DNA from: an uncultured Woeseiaceae bacterium
Lineage (GTDB): Bacteria; Pseudomonadota; Gammaproteobacteria; Steroidobacterales; Woeseiaceae
Assembly: GCA_945788575.1 (NCBI GenBank)
Contig: CALZMR010000004.1
Coordinates: forward strand, 1 to 32,953
DNA length: 32,953 nt
Direction: 5' to 3'
Program-made: the position numbers and the translations under genes
The notes under the pieces: model-generated
Database searches by the model: none
What the model was told of the DNA's origin: nothing
Seen by the model: only the letters and a program-made list of their open reading frames with translations
Shown here: positions 1-6,655 of the stretch, piece by piece
How positions within the stretch are numbered: the first letter of the stretch is position 1
Layout: each line of letters opens with the position of its first letter

Positions 1-1
1 C

Positions 2-508
2 ACGGTCCACGGCGGCTACAGTTCCTTCTCCGGCTGCCGCAGCAAGATCGCCGTCAACTCCATCATCGCAACCCACGGTACGAGTCAAAGCTTGTCCCGC
101 AACCGCGACAAGTATGTGCCGCCGCTCAACAATCGAACCCTGTTCAAGCGCGACGGCAACCTGTGTCTGTACTGTGCGATGAGCTTCCCGACCCGTGACC
201 TGACGCGCTATCACATCACGCCGATCTCACAAGGCGGTCGAGATCGCTGGAACAATGTCGCGACGGCCTGCCGCCGATGCAACAATTACAAGGGCGGACG
301 CACACCGGAACAGGCCGCGATGCAGCTAATCGCCGTGCCGTTCACGCCGACCTACGCCGAGTACATCTACCTTAAAGGCCGGCGCGTGCTCGCCGACCAG
401 ATGCAATATCTGCTCGCGCACATCCCGCGCTCGAGCCCGCTGCACGCGCGGCTGACCGGTCACCTGTTTTCAGGTGATCAGGTAATCGACACGCACTTCC
501 ACGACTAA
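2..508 (+). CDS. HNH endonuclease, 5' end outside window
   Basis: The reading frame is open from the first bases of the window with no stop, so the gene begins upstream and only the C-terminal part (about 168 codons) is seen. A TTG at 92 is a possible start, but the residues before it read like family sequence (a GGYS segment, then SIIA) and favour a longer protein. The HNH core is clear: CLYC, then RYH, then QGGRDRWNN, then ACRRCNNYKG, giving two CxxC-type zinc knuckles around the beta-beta-alpha metal site. In many relatives the residue before the first core His is Asp; here it is Tyr. Such proteins are predicted nucleases of unknown target. The stop codon overlaps the stop of the convergent gene at 505 by a few bases. 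Confidence 0.85.
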   Translation, partial: TVHGGYSSFSGCRSKIAVNSIIATHGTSQSLSRNRDKYVPPLNNRTLFKRDGNLCLYCAMSFPTRDLTRYHITPISQGGRDRWNNVATACRRCNNYKGGRTPEQAAMQLIAVPFTPTYAEYIYLKGRRVLADQMQYLLAHIPRSSPLHARLTGHLFSGDQVIDTHFHD

Positions 509-762
509 CTGCCGGCGATTTGTCGGAGAAGGGCGCACATTGCGTCGAGCTCATGCTGCTCGACGAGATCGTCGGCGCTCACGTGATGCACGCCCTCGGC
601 GATGACATTCGCCGGCCATAGCTCGGCGATGTGCTGGTTCGAGGCCAACCAGCGGTCGAGAGTCGCGAACTCGTGAATCGACAGATCGTCGTCATCGACC
701 ATCGAGCGGATCAGCTCGAGGAGTTCTGTCACCGACGCGGCTTGTTCTTCGCTGGGTTCCAC
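505..762 (-). CDS. Small acidic protein of unknown function
   Basis: An 85-residue acidic protein with a GTG start, which I chose because the frame has no in-frame ATG upstream. It is all-helical in appearance, with the pattern ELLELIRSMVDDD, then FATLDRWLASN, then LWPANVIAEGV. This resembles the short helical region found before the BRCT domain in some proteobacterial DNA-ligase-like or BRCT proteins, but here no BRCT domain follows. That likeness is from memory of the family, not a search. It lies 30 bases downstream of the acetyltransferase gene on the same strand, so the two may be cotranscribed. Its stop overlaps that of the convergent HNH gene. No specific function is claimed. Confidence 0.6.
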   Translation of the reverse strand: MEPSEEQAASVTELLELIRSMVDDDDLSIHEFATLDRWLASNQHIAELWPANVIAEGVHHVSADDLVEQHELDAMCALLRQIAGS

Positions 763-792
763 GGGGCGATTATCTCATTCCGGCGACCGTCG

Positions 793-1260
793 TCATTCGT
801 CAATTGCGATGTCGAAGTGCAGCACATCTTCCCGCACGCCGAGCTTCGAGTAGAGTTCGATCGCCGGCGTGTCGCCGCGGTCGGCTTGCACGAAGACTAC
901 CCAGGCGCCACGATCGGCGCCGACAGCCTTTATTCTTCGAATCAAGGCTGTCGCGATGCCCTGCCGCCGATGTGATTCGGCGACCGCAAGATCATAGATG
1001 TAAATCTCGCTGCGCGCCTGCTCGAACTTCGGCAACTCATAGGCTGCGAGGCCGCCGACGACGTCATCGCCGTCGCTTGCGACGAGGGCGATAAAGCTCT
1101 CGTTGCGAAGCAGACGCTGGACGTAGCCGGGATTCGGCCGTGATTCAGTGTAGATCTCGGATTCCCCGAAAGCCGCGCCGAACATCGACATGAGCGCCTC
1201 GAAAGTCTTCAAGTCGCCGGGTTCGAGTTCACGGATTTCGATGCTTCTATCGGAATTCAC
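793..1260 (-). CDS. AAC(3)-I family GNAT N-acetyltransferase
   Basis: A GNAT acetyltransferase of about 155 residues. The middle of the protein (LPKFEQARSEIYIYDLAV, then HRRQGIATALI) matches, nearly residue for residue, what I recall of the AAC(3)-I aminoglycoside 3-N-acetyltransferases. The RRQGIA loop is the acetyl-CoA pyrophosphate-binding motif A. The C-terminal VQAD...GDTPAIELYSKLGVREDVLHFDI segment also follows that family. I chose the GTG at 1260 because a GGAG Shine-Dalgarno lies about eight bases before it. The frame stays open to an ATG at 1359, but that would add 33 residues without family likeness. It sits divergent from an AraC-type regulator. Whether it acts on aminoglycosides or a native substrate cannot be told from sequence. 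Confidence 0.88.
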   Translation of the reverse strand: MNSDRSIEIRELEPGDLKTFEALMSMFGAAFGESEIYTESRPNPGYVQRLLRNESFIALVASDGDDVVGGLAAYELPKFEQARSEIYIYDLAVAESHRRQGIATALIRRIKAVGADRGAWVVFVQADRGDTPAIELYSKLGVREDVLHFDIAIDE

Positions 1261-1304
1261 TTCGGTTTCTCCAGTCGGTTGATCATAGCCGTGCTGCACC
1301 GAAT

Positions 1305-1337
1305 TTTCGGAATCGAGAAGATTCTTTCGAATCTGAG
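1305..1337. promoter_or_regulatory. Candidate operator: direct repeat plus dyad
   Basis: In the divergent gap between the acetyltransferase and the AraC-type gene, TTTCGGAATCGAG (1305-1317) is repeated as TTTCGAATCTGAG (1325-1337). The two copies start 20 bases apart, about two helical turns. A perfect 6-bp dyad, AGATTC-TTTC-GAATCT, spans 1319-1334. AraC-family proteins commonly bind two direct half-sites about 21 bp apart, so autoregulation or control of the acetyltransferase is plausible. This is inference. Confidence 0.4.
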
Positions 1338-1402
1338 CAGCATTTTTTGAAACCGACAAGCGTCAGGGACGGCGAATCTGTCACTATGACGCTCACAGGC
1401 CT

Positions 1403-2455
1403 ATGGAAACTCTGGACACTGCAATACGGCTCATGGTGATCGGTCAGATCGTCATGATCTCGATGGTACTTGTCGCCCGCGGACCGCGGGCGGTGTCGAT
1501 ACCGCTCGTCCTGCTGCAAACGAGCATCGCGGCCTACCTGGTCAAGTCTTCAGCCGTGCTCACGGCGGCGATGCCGTTCGCCGAGGTACCGTTCTTCCTG
1601 CTGGCTACCGCCGCGCCCTATCTGGTCTGGGCCTGCGCCAACATCCTGTTCGAATTCGAACGACCGTCGAGATGGATCATGGTGCTGTTTCCGCTTGCGA
1701 CAGCCACGATGTGCACGCTCGATATTGTCACTGGCCAGGTTCCCGTGCTCATCCGTGCCGCGTCGATCGGTTTCTCTCTGTTCGTCGTGCTGCACGCCAT
1801 CTATTCGGTCGTTCGCGGCGTCTTCGACGACCTGTCGGAGTCGCGCCGGGTCTTCCGGTTCTGCTTCGTCTCCTGCATCTCGCTAGTGGCAGCTTACATC
1901 CTGGTGATGGAGCTGGTCTTCGTTGGCCAGACCGTACCCGGTTGGGTACCGATCACAAATACGCTGCTGATCACGGCCGTCTATCTCGCGATCTCGGTGC
2001 CATTACTGACCCGTCCGGCCGACCTGCTGCCCGACGAGCGATCACCGCCGCCGGTCGAGGAGCCCGGACTCGATCTCGCCGAGCAGGAAATGCATAACGC
2101 ATTACTCGCGGCCATGGAGAATCGCGCCTATGCCCGCACGGGGCTGACGATACGGCAACTCGCTGAGGAACTCGGCTTGCCCGAGCACCAACTGCGAGCG
2201 CTCATCAACACGCGACTCGGGTACAAGAACTTCTCGGCGTTCCTCAACGGCTATCGCATCGACGAGGCCCGACAGCGCCTTGCCGATCCGAAAGAAGCAC
2301 GCGTGCAGATACTCACCATCGCACTCGATGCCGGCTTCGCGTCCTTACCCCCGTTCAACCGTGCTTTTCGCGAAGCGACCGACATGACGCCGAGCGACTA
2401 TCGGCGGGAGCAGCTCAAGCCACCGCAGGTTGTTACGCAACTGCGTCAAAACTGA
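1403..2455 (+). CDS. AraC-family regulator with N-terminal membrane domain
   Basis: A 350-residue protein. The first 210 or so residues form about six or seven hydrophobic segments, for example around residues 8-25, 30-50, 60-82, 90-110, 115-140, 155-175 and 185-205. A Pro/Glu-rich linker (about 210-225) follows. The C-terminal third is an AraC-type double helix-turn-helix: LTIRQLAEELGLPEHQLRALIN is the first HTH, and ILTIALDAGFASLPPFNRAFREATDMTPSDYRR is the conserved second HTH and signature. Membrane-embedded AraC regulators of this layout are common in Proteobacteria, and their signals are mostly unknown. The divergent acetyltransferase is the obvious candidate target. The start is the first ATG of the frame; its Shine-Dalgarno is weak. 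Confidence 0.9.
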   Translation: METLDTAIRLMVIGQIVMISMVLVARGPRAVSIPLVLLQTSIAAYLVKSSAVLTAAMPFAEVPFFLLATAAPYLVWACANILFEFERPSRWIMVLFPLATATMCTLDIVTGQVPVLIRAASIGFSLFVVLHAIYSVVRGVFDDLSESRRVFRFCFVSCISLVAAYILVMELVFVGQTVPGWVPITNTLLITAVYLAISVPLLTRPADLLPDERSPPPVEEPGLDLAEQEMHNALLAAMENRAYARTGLTIRQLAEELGLPEHQLRALINTRLGYKNFSAFLNGYRIDEARQRLADPKEARVQILTIALDAGFASLPPFNRAFREATDMTPSDYRREQLKPPQVVTQLRQN

Positions 2456-2586
2456 GCCGTACAACCAGTCGATTCTGAAAAGCACTGTCTCATTTCGATA
2501 TCGGTCGGCATCTTTCATATCCGACGAGAGACTTTGCTTACGTGTCTCTAACCTGACTCCTGCTGTTCCCCAACCTGGAGTCCATC

Positions 2587-3093
2587 ATGACCATCACACG
2601 AATTCTTCTTATTGCACTGTTGTGCTGCGTGCCCATCGCCGGGGTGCAGGCGGAAGAGACAACCGAGGCCGGCTTCATCCTGCTCATCGACGATGACGCG
2701 CCCGGCGCCGAGGCAATGCTCGACAGCCGTTTTGACGATGCCGCGGAAACCGCCACCGGCGCGAACCGGCGCAGCGAACAGTCGCCGGCCAGCACGGTAC
2801 TGTGCGCTGCGCTGATTGCCAGCCGCGAACTCGATGCGGCCGGCGAGGCCTGTGACAAGGCTGTGGAGCTCGCGCAGTTGCCGATAACGACGGGCATGAA
2901 TCCGCACGGCCATAGCAATCGCGAAGCGCTTGCCATGGCATTCTCTAACCGCGCCGTCCTGCGCTGGCTTCGCGGTGACGCGGACGGTGCTACGGTGGAC
3001 GTGACGCGTGCACTGCGGCAGAACCGTCACGGCGACGAGGTCCGCCACAACCGGCAAGTCGGCACTGCAGCGCTGCTGGCGAGCAGCGACTGA
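2587..3093 (+). CDS. Secreted helical-repeat (TPR-like) protein
   Basis: A 168-residue protein with a clear Sec signal peptide (residues 1-22, cleavage after VQA). Mature residues 60-165 contain two or three short helical units, such as CAALIASRELDAAGEACDKAVELA and FSNRAVLRWLRGDADGATVDVTRALRQN, whose spacing suggests degenerate tetratricopeptide repeats. A GGAG Shine-Dalgarno lies about seven bases before the ATG. The protein is probably periplasmic and may act as a protein-interaction scaffold. No close family is recognised and neighbours give no hint. It ends 20 bases before the stop of the convergent MAPEG gene. Confidence 0.75.
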   Translation: MTITRILLIALLCCVPIAGVQAEETTEAGFILLIDDDAPGAEAMLDSRFDDAAETATGANRRSEQSPASTVLCAALIASRELDAAGEACDKAVELAQLPITTGMNPHGHSNREALAMAFSNRAVLRWLRGDADGATVDVTRALRQNRHGDEVRHNRQVGTAALLASSD

Positions 3094-3112
3094 GGTGCAG
3101 AGCGAAGCCTCG

Positions 3113-3502
3113 TCAGGCGAGTAGCTGCCAGGCGATTGCTGCCTGGCAGCCAAAGCCTGCGACGAACGAAAGCGTTCTGATCCAGGGAATGCGTGCCGTG
3201 TACGACAGGAAGTGCACGACGCGCGCCCAGAAATACACTTGAGTAGCGGCCACGGTCGTGTCATTGCTGACACCGGCCGCCTTCGCTATCAGCACCAGCG
3301 TCGCGAAGACCACCAGATTCTCGACGGCATTCGCATGTGCCGCTTTCATATTCGCCGCCCACGGCGAGAGTGGTGCCGGGTCCTTCGGATAACCGACCGC
3401 ATCCGCCAGGCCGCGGACCGTGATCGTGTTCAGGATGTACGGCATCCACATGATGGCGGTGAAGGTGGCTACCCATGCGAGGTACTTGAGTTCGGGAGTC
3501 AT
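3113..3502 (-). CDS. MAPEG family membrane protein
   Basis: A 129-residue integral membrane protein with four hydrophobic segments. The stretch ANMKAAHANAVENLVVFATLVLIAKAAG followed by ARVVHFLSYTARIPWIRTLSFVAGF is the typical MAPEG (membrane-associated eicosanoid and glutathione metabolism) pattern, with the polar residues of its second helix (RA/KAAHxNxxENL). Length matches bacterial MAPEG proteins (about 130). Bacterial members are usually unassigned in substrate; some bind glutathione. The start has a strong GAGGAG Shine-Dalgarno about six bases upstream. The gene stands alone, convergent with the secreted repeat protein. Confidence 0.9.
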   Translation of the reverse strand: MTPELKYLAWVATFTAIMWMPYILNTITVRGLADAVGYPKDPAPLSPWAANMKAAHANAVENLVVFATLVLIAKAAGVSNDTTVAATQVYFWARVVHFLSYTARIPWIRTLSFVAGFGCQAAIAWQLLA

Positions 3503-3557
3503 CGGGTTCTCCTCTTGTTGCTTGTTCTGGCGGCTGCCTCACGGCAGCGCGCCGCCG

Positions 3558-3563
3558 ATTATA
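3558..3563 (-). promoter_or_regulatory. Candidate -10 box for the MAPEG gene
   Basis: On the minus strand TATAAT, a perfect -10 match, lies 56 bases before the MAPEG start. At a 17-base spacing the -35 position reads CGCTTG, a poor match. No other likely promoter is seen in this 250-base gap, whose remaining sequence looks non-coding. Confidence 0.4.
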
Positions 3564-3752
3564 CGCCTCTCAGCGGTGACCAAGCGGAGCAAGGCCGCGT
3601 ATCTCGACACCGCAAGCACATGCAGCAATCAACGAGGTGAGGTCGCGGACGATCTCGCGCGCAGCGCGGCGCGAGCATCGGCCGGCGATTACCGGGGATT
3701 CGCGCGCCTCCCGATGGAATATATATCTCACGTGCCCAGGTATACTGGAACG

Positions 3753-4643
3753 ATGCAGTACCTCATCGACGCCAGCGTCTACATTTTCCGCGCCTACTAT
3801 TCGATGCCGGACGATATGACCGACAAGGAAGGCAATCCCGTAAACGCCTTGTACGGTTTCGCTCGGTTCCTCGGCGATTTCATGGAGCAGGTAACGCCGG
3901 AGCGCATTGCCGTCGCCTTCGACGAGAGTCTCACGACGTCATTTCGCACGACGATCTATCCGGAATACAAGGCGAACCGGGATCCGGCTCCGGCCGAACT
4001 CAAGCGGCAGTTCGCGCAGTGCCGCCGGTTCTCTCGATCTCTCGGTCTAATGGAAGTCTCGCATCCGGCATACGAAGCCGATGACCTCATCGGCACTCTG
4101 GTCGAACACGGCCGCGCGCAGGGGCGGTCATCGACCATCGTCACCCGAGACAAAGACCTGGCTCAGCTACTGACGCGAGAGGACGTCTTCTGGGATTTCG
4201 CGGGCAAGGGAAAGATCGGCTACGAGGAGGTGCCGGACGTCTTCGGCGTCTGGCCCGAGCAGATTGCCGACTTTTTGGCGCTCGCCGGCGACAGCGTGGA
4301 CAATATTCCCGGCGTACCCGGCGTCGGCAAGAAGACGGCCGAGGCGCTGCTGAATCACTTCGGTACGCTCGACGAGATTTACGACAATCTCGACAAGGTG
4401 CATGAAGTCAGTGTGCGAGGTGCGAAAACGCTCGGTGCGAAACTCGAAACGCACCGCGACTCCGCCGTACTCGCGCGAAAACTAACCGGCATCGCCTGCG
4501 ACGCGCCCATCGATGACATGGAAGCGTCACTAACGCCGGGAGCACCGGACCTCGGCGCCATTTTCGCGTTGTTCGACGAGGCCGATATCGGCACGGCGCT
4601 CAGGCGGCAGGCTGAGCGCATATCGGATATCTATCGCCACTGA
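3753..4643 (+). CDS. 5'-3' exonuclease (Pol I exonuclease-domain type)
   Basis: A 296-residue free-standing relative of the 5'-3' exonuclease domain of DNA polymerase I. The metal-binding acidic residues are in place: Asp6 (LIDAS), the YEADD pair (Asp110/111), TRDKDL (Asp133/135) and GDSVDNIPG (Asp180/183). The helix-3-turn-helix motif GVPGVGKKTAEALL follows at about 187-200. Such polymerase-free proteins resemble E. coli Xni (ExoIX, about 250 residues) and act on flap or RNA-DNA substrates. The open frame extends upstream to 3420, but only from this ATG does family sequence begin. TATACT at 3741-3746 lies only seven bases before the ATG; if it is a -10 box the transcript would be nearly leaderless. 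The next gene starts three bases after its stop. Confidence 0.88.
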   Translation: MQYLIDASVYIFRAYYSMPDDMTDKEGNPVNALYGFARFLGDFMEQVTPERIAVAFDESLTTSFRTTIYPEYKANRDPAPAELKRQFAQCRRFSRSLGLMEVSHPAYEADDLIGTLVEHGRAQGRSSTIVTRDKDLAQLLTREDVFWDFAGKGKIGYEEVPDVFGVWPEQIADFLALAGDSVDNIPGVPGVGKKTAEALLNHFGTLDEIYDNLDKVHEVSVRGAKTLGAKLETHRDSAVLARKLTGIACDAPIDDMEASLTPGAPDLGAIFALFDEADIGTALRRQAERISDIYRH

Positions 4644-4645
4644 AG

Positions 4646-5404
4646 ATGAGCAATAGCTCGTTCGTCAAAGTAGGGCCGCCGTCAGCACTCGACATGTTCG
4701 AGGCCGAAGCAGAAGGGCTTCGCGAGATCGAGGCGAGCAAAACGATTCGCGTACCCGAAGTGTTCAAGGTCGGAATCGCCGAAGGGCAGGCATTCATCGA
4801 GATGGAGCGACTGAGTATCGGGCGATCCAGTGATGCCGTCGACCGGATGCTCGGCGAGCGGCTCGCGGCCATGCACCGGCATACCGCCGATCGGCATGGG
4901 TGGCACCGGGACAACACGATTGGCCTGACGCCACAGAAGAACCCCTGGAATGACGACTGGATCGCGTTCTTTCGCGAGCATCGGCTCCTGTTTCAGCTCG
5001 AACTTGCGGCAGAAAACGGCTATCGGGGCGAGTTGCAGGCGCTCGGCAACGATCTCGCGAGCAGTCTCGACGGACTTTTCGACGGCTACCAGCCGGTGCC
5101 TTCCCTGCTGCACGGCGATCTCTGGAGCGGCAACCACGCTGCGATGGACGGAGAGCCCGTCATCTTCGATCCGGCGGTCTACTACGGCGATCGGGAGTCC
5201 GATCTTGCGATGACACGCTTGTTCGGTGGCTTCGGATCGGGTTTCTACGCGGCATATGAAGAGGCATGGCCGTTGGAGCCAGGCCACGCGGCCCGCAACG
5301 ATCTGTATCAGCTCTACCACGTGCTGAATCATTTGAATCTGTTCGGCAGCGGCTATCTCGGCCGCTCGATGGGCTTGCTGCGGGGCCTGGTCGCCAAGGT
5401 CTAG
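4646..5404 (+). CDS. Fructosamine-kinase-like protein, shortened N-terminus
   Basis: A 252-residue relative of the fructosamine kinase family (E. coli YniA, about 286 residues), which phosphorylates glycated protein amines. The catalytic loop HGDLWSGNH (Asp158, Asn163) and the metal-binding FDPA (Asp175) are intact, as is the family ending QLYHVLNHLNLFG. The protein begins at the beta-strand carrying the ATP-binding lysine (FVKV, Lys8). The first 35-40 residues of the family, including the glycine-rich nucleotide loop, are absent. A stop at 4613-4615 closes the frame upstream, so a longer start is not available. It follows the exonuclease by two bases and is probably translationally coupled to it. 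It may be inactive or altered. Confidence 0.85.
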   Translation: MSNSSFVKVGPPSALDMFEAEAEGLREIEASKTIRVPEVFKVGIAEGQAFIEMERLSIGRSSDAVDRMLGERLAAMHRHTADRHGWHRDNTIGLTPQKNPWNDDWIAFFREHRLLFQLELAAENGYRGELQALGNDLASSLDGLFDGYQPVPSLLHGDLWSGNHAAMDGEPVIFDPAVYYGDRESDLAMTRLFGGFGSGFYAAYEEAWPLEPGHAARNDLYQLYHVLNHLNLFGSGYLGRSMGLLRGLVAKV

Positions 5405-5424
5405 CCGGCCGGTGAAAACCTGGC

Positions 5425-5470
5425 TGTAGGAGCCCGCTACCCTCCGGGGACAAACGCATGCGGGCGATCA
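5425..5470 (+). repeat. REP-like palindromic element
   Basis: TGTAGGAGCCCGC (5425-5437) and GCGGGCGATCA (5460-5470) form a GCCCGC/GCGGGC stem with a long 22-base loop. The head and tail sequences match the element at 6078-6103 on the other strand. The GTAGGAGC...GCGGGC form is typical of REP elements in gammaproteobacterial intergenic DNA. Confidence 0.6.
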
Positions 5471-5511
5471 ACGGTGACAGCTTTCGGCTACCAACGGCCG
5501 CCCGCTAGTAG

Positions 5512-6030
5512 TCAGTCATCCGCAAGGGTCGAGCTGAAATAGTTGTACTCGCTCCAGTCCGGGTCGAATTTTCCAGTGAGCGAAATCGGCATATCGGGCA
5601 ACTCGGCGAATGCACTGTTCACGCTTTCTTGAGCCGCCTCTGCGTCTGCAAAGTGAACGTGCCACTCGCGACTTCCGGCCGACGTCAGCACGAGAGCAAG
5701 CACGCCCGTATCGTCCGTATGGATTGAATGAATCAGTGCCTCCTCAAGGGCACGAAATCTCTCCTTGAGCGCAAACGATGGCATTCCGTCATCGCCGTCG
5801 TCCTGGTATTCCCAGCGAATGACCAGGCGATGGGGGTTCGAGTCCCTAACTGAGTGCTCTACGTCACGCTGAATCCGCAACCATGTGAGCCGGCCGTCGA
5901 GTTCTCCCCGGGCAATAGTCCAACGATCTTCATCAAATTGCTCCGCCATATCGCCTGACTCCTCGGCGTAGACCGGCCCGGTGCAGAGAACAAAGGAGAG
6001 AAAGAATAGAAGAATCCTGCAGAGAGTCAT
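5512..6030 (-). CDS. Secreted DUF695-like protein
   Basis: A 172-residue protein with a signal peptide (residues 1-22, cleavage near VYA). The rest reads as a DUF695-type domain. It opens with an RWTIARGELDGR strand and has a mixed middle carrying LVIRWEYQDDGDDGMPS and a REWHVHF strand. It ends with DPDWSEYNYF, a Asp-Pro-x-Trp near-terminal motif typical of that family. DUF695 has no settled biochemical role. The gene has a GGGGAAG Shine-Dalgarno close to its ATG and is flanked on both sides by inverted REP-like elements. It has no operon partner. Family assignment rests on motif memory and is moderate. Confidence 0.75.
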   Translation of the reverse strand: MTLCRILLFFLSFVLCTGPVYAEESGDMAEQFDEDRWTIARGELDGRLTWLRIQRDVEHSVRDSNPHRLVIRWEYQDDGDDGMPSFALKERFRALEEALIHSIHTDDTGVLALVLTSAGSREWHVHFADAEAAQESVNSAFAELPDMPISLTGKFDPDWSEYNYFSSTLADD

Positions 6031-6077
6031 GACTTCCCCGACCGGCCGCTTCAGGTCAGAAGCAGACTATCAGACTC

Positions 6078-6103
6078 GATCGCCCGCAAGGCGGGCTCCA
6101 ACA
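6078..6103 (-). repeat. REP-like palindromic element, inverted copy
   Basis: On the minus strand the sequence reads TGTTGGAGCCCGC, a CTT loop, then GCGGGCGATC: a 6-bp GCCCGC/GCGGGC stem with a 3-base loop. Its ends match those of the element at 5425-5470 in opposite orientation, so the pair brackets the DUF695-like gene. Confidence 0.65.
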
Positions 6104-6146
6104 GGGAAAGGGGCGTCGTGTTGGCTGAAGACTGCTTCGCAGCCTG

Positions 6147-6515
6147 TCAGACCGGATGCCACTCCCAGTGAACTACCTTCTTATCCAGTGGGTCTATCTC
6201 CACCGTATAACGTACGCCCGGGAGGGAAATGAGAATGCAGGTCAGCGTGCGGCCGACGTACGGGTACAGTGCGTCGGCGCGACGTTCAATGATGCGCGGG
6301 CTGGTTGCCGCGATGCTGGCGCCGGGATGACGGTCAGTCAGGATGCGGAACAACGCGTCGTCGAAGACACGCTCGTCGACACGCGTAAATTCGGATACGG
6401 CGACAGCCTCGGGGATCTTGCTGGTTTCGAGGATGATCTCACGCAGCCGATCGTCCCGGCTTTCTCGGGACTCGCGTTCAGGCGTCGTGTACTTGGCGTT
6501 GTTTATTGACATCAT
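6147..6515 (-). CDS. Hypothetical protein
   Basis: A 122-residue protein that I do not recognise. The N-terminal third is charged (ERESRESRDDRLREIILETSK). The C-terminal half has alternating strand-like segments ending in RYTVEIDPLDKKVVHWEWHPV, which reads like a small soluble alpha/beta domain. The frame has the amino-acid balance of a real protein, unlike the opposite-strand frames of the same stretch. The start is ambiguous between two adjacent ATG codons (6515 and 6512) and has no strong Shine-Dalgarno. It stands divergent from the M16 peptidase pair. Confidence 0.55.
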   Translation of the reverse strand: MMSINNAKYTTPERESRESRDDRLREIILETSKIPEAVAVSEFTRVDERVFDDALFRILTDRHPGASIAATSPRIIERRADALYPYVGRTLTCILISLPGVRYTVEIDPLDKKVVHWEWHPV

Positions 6516-6655
6516 CCGTGGAATGCAATTGACTGCGCAGTCTCTATCGGCGGCAAACCGGGAAAATTGAGAGGTTCCCGGCGAACGTAATTGTCCGCTC
6601 GTACTAATTATTAAATGATGCGCCGATTCTCCAAAATTGGCAATGGGTAGACGCT

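Noticed and set aside
3420-3752. Upstream extension of the exonuclease frame
   Set aside because: The 111 extra residues overlap the MAPEG gene and its promoter and do not resemble exonuclease sequence.
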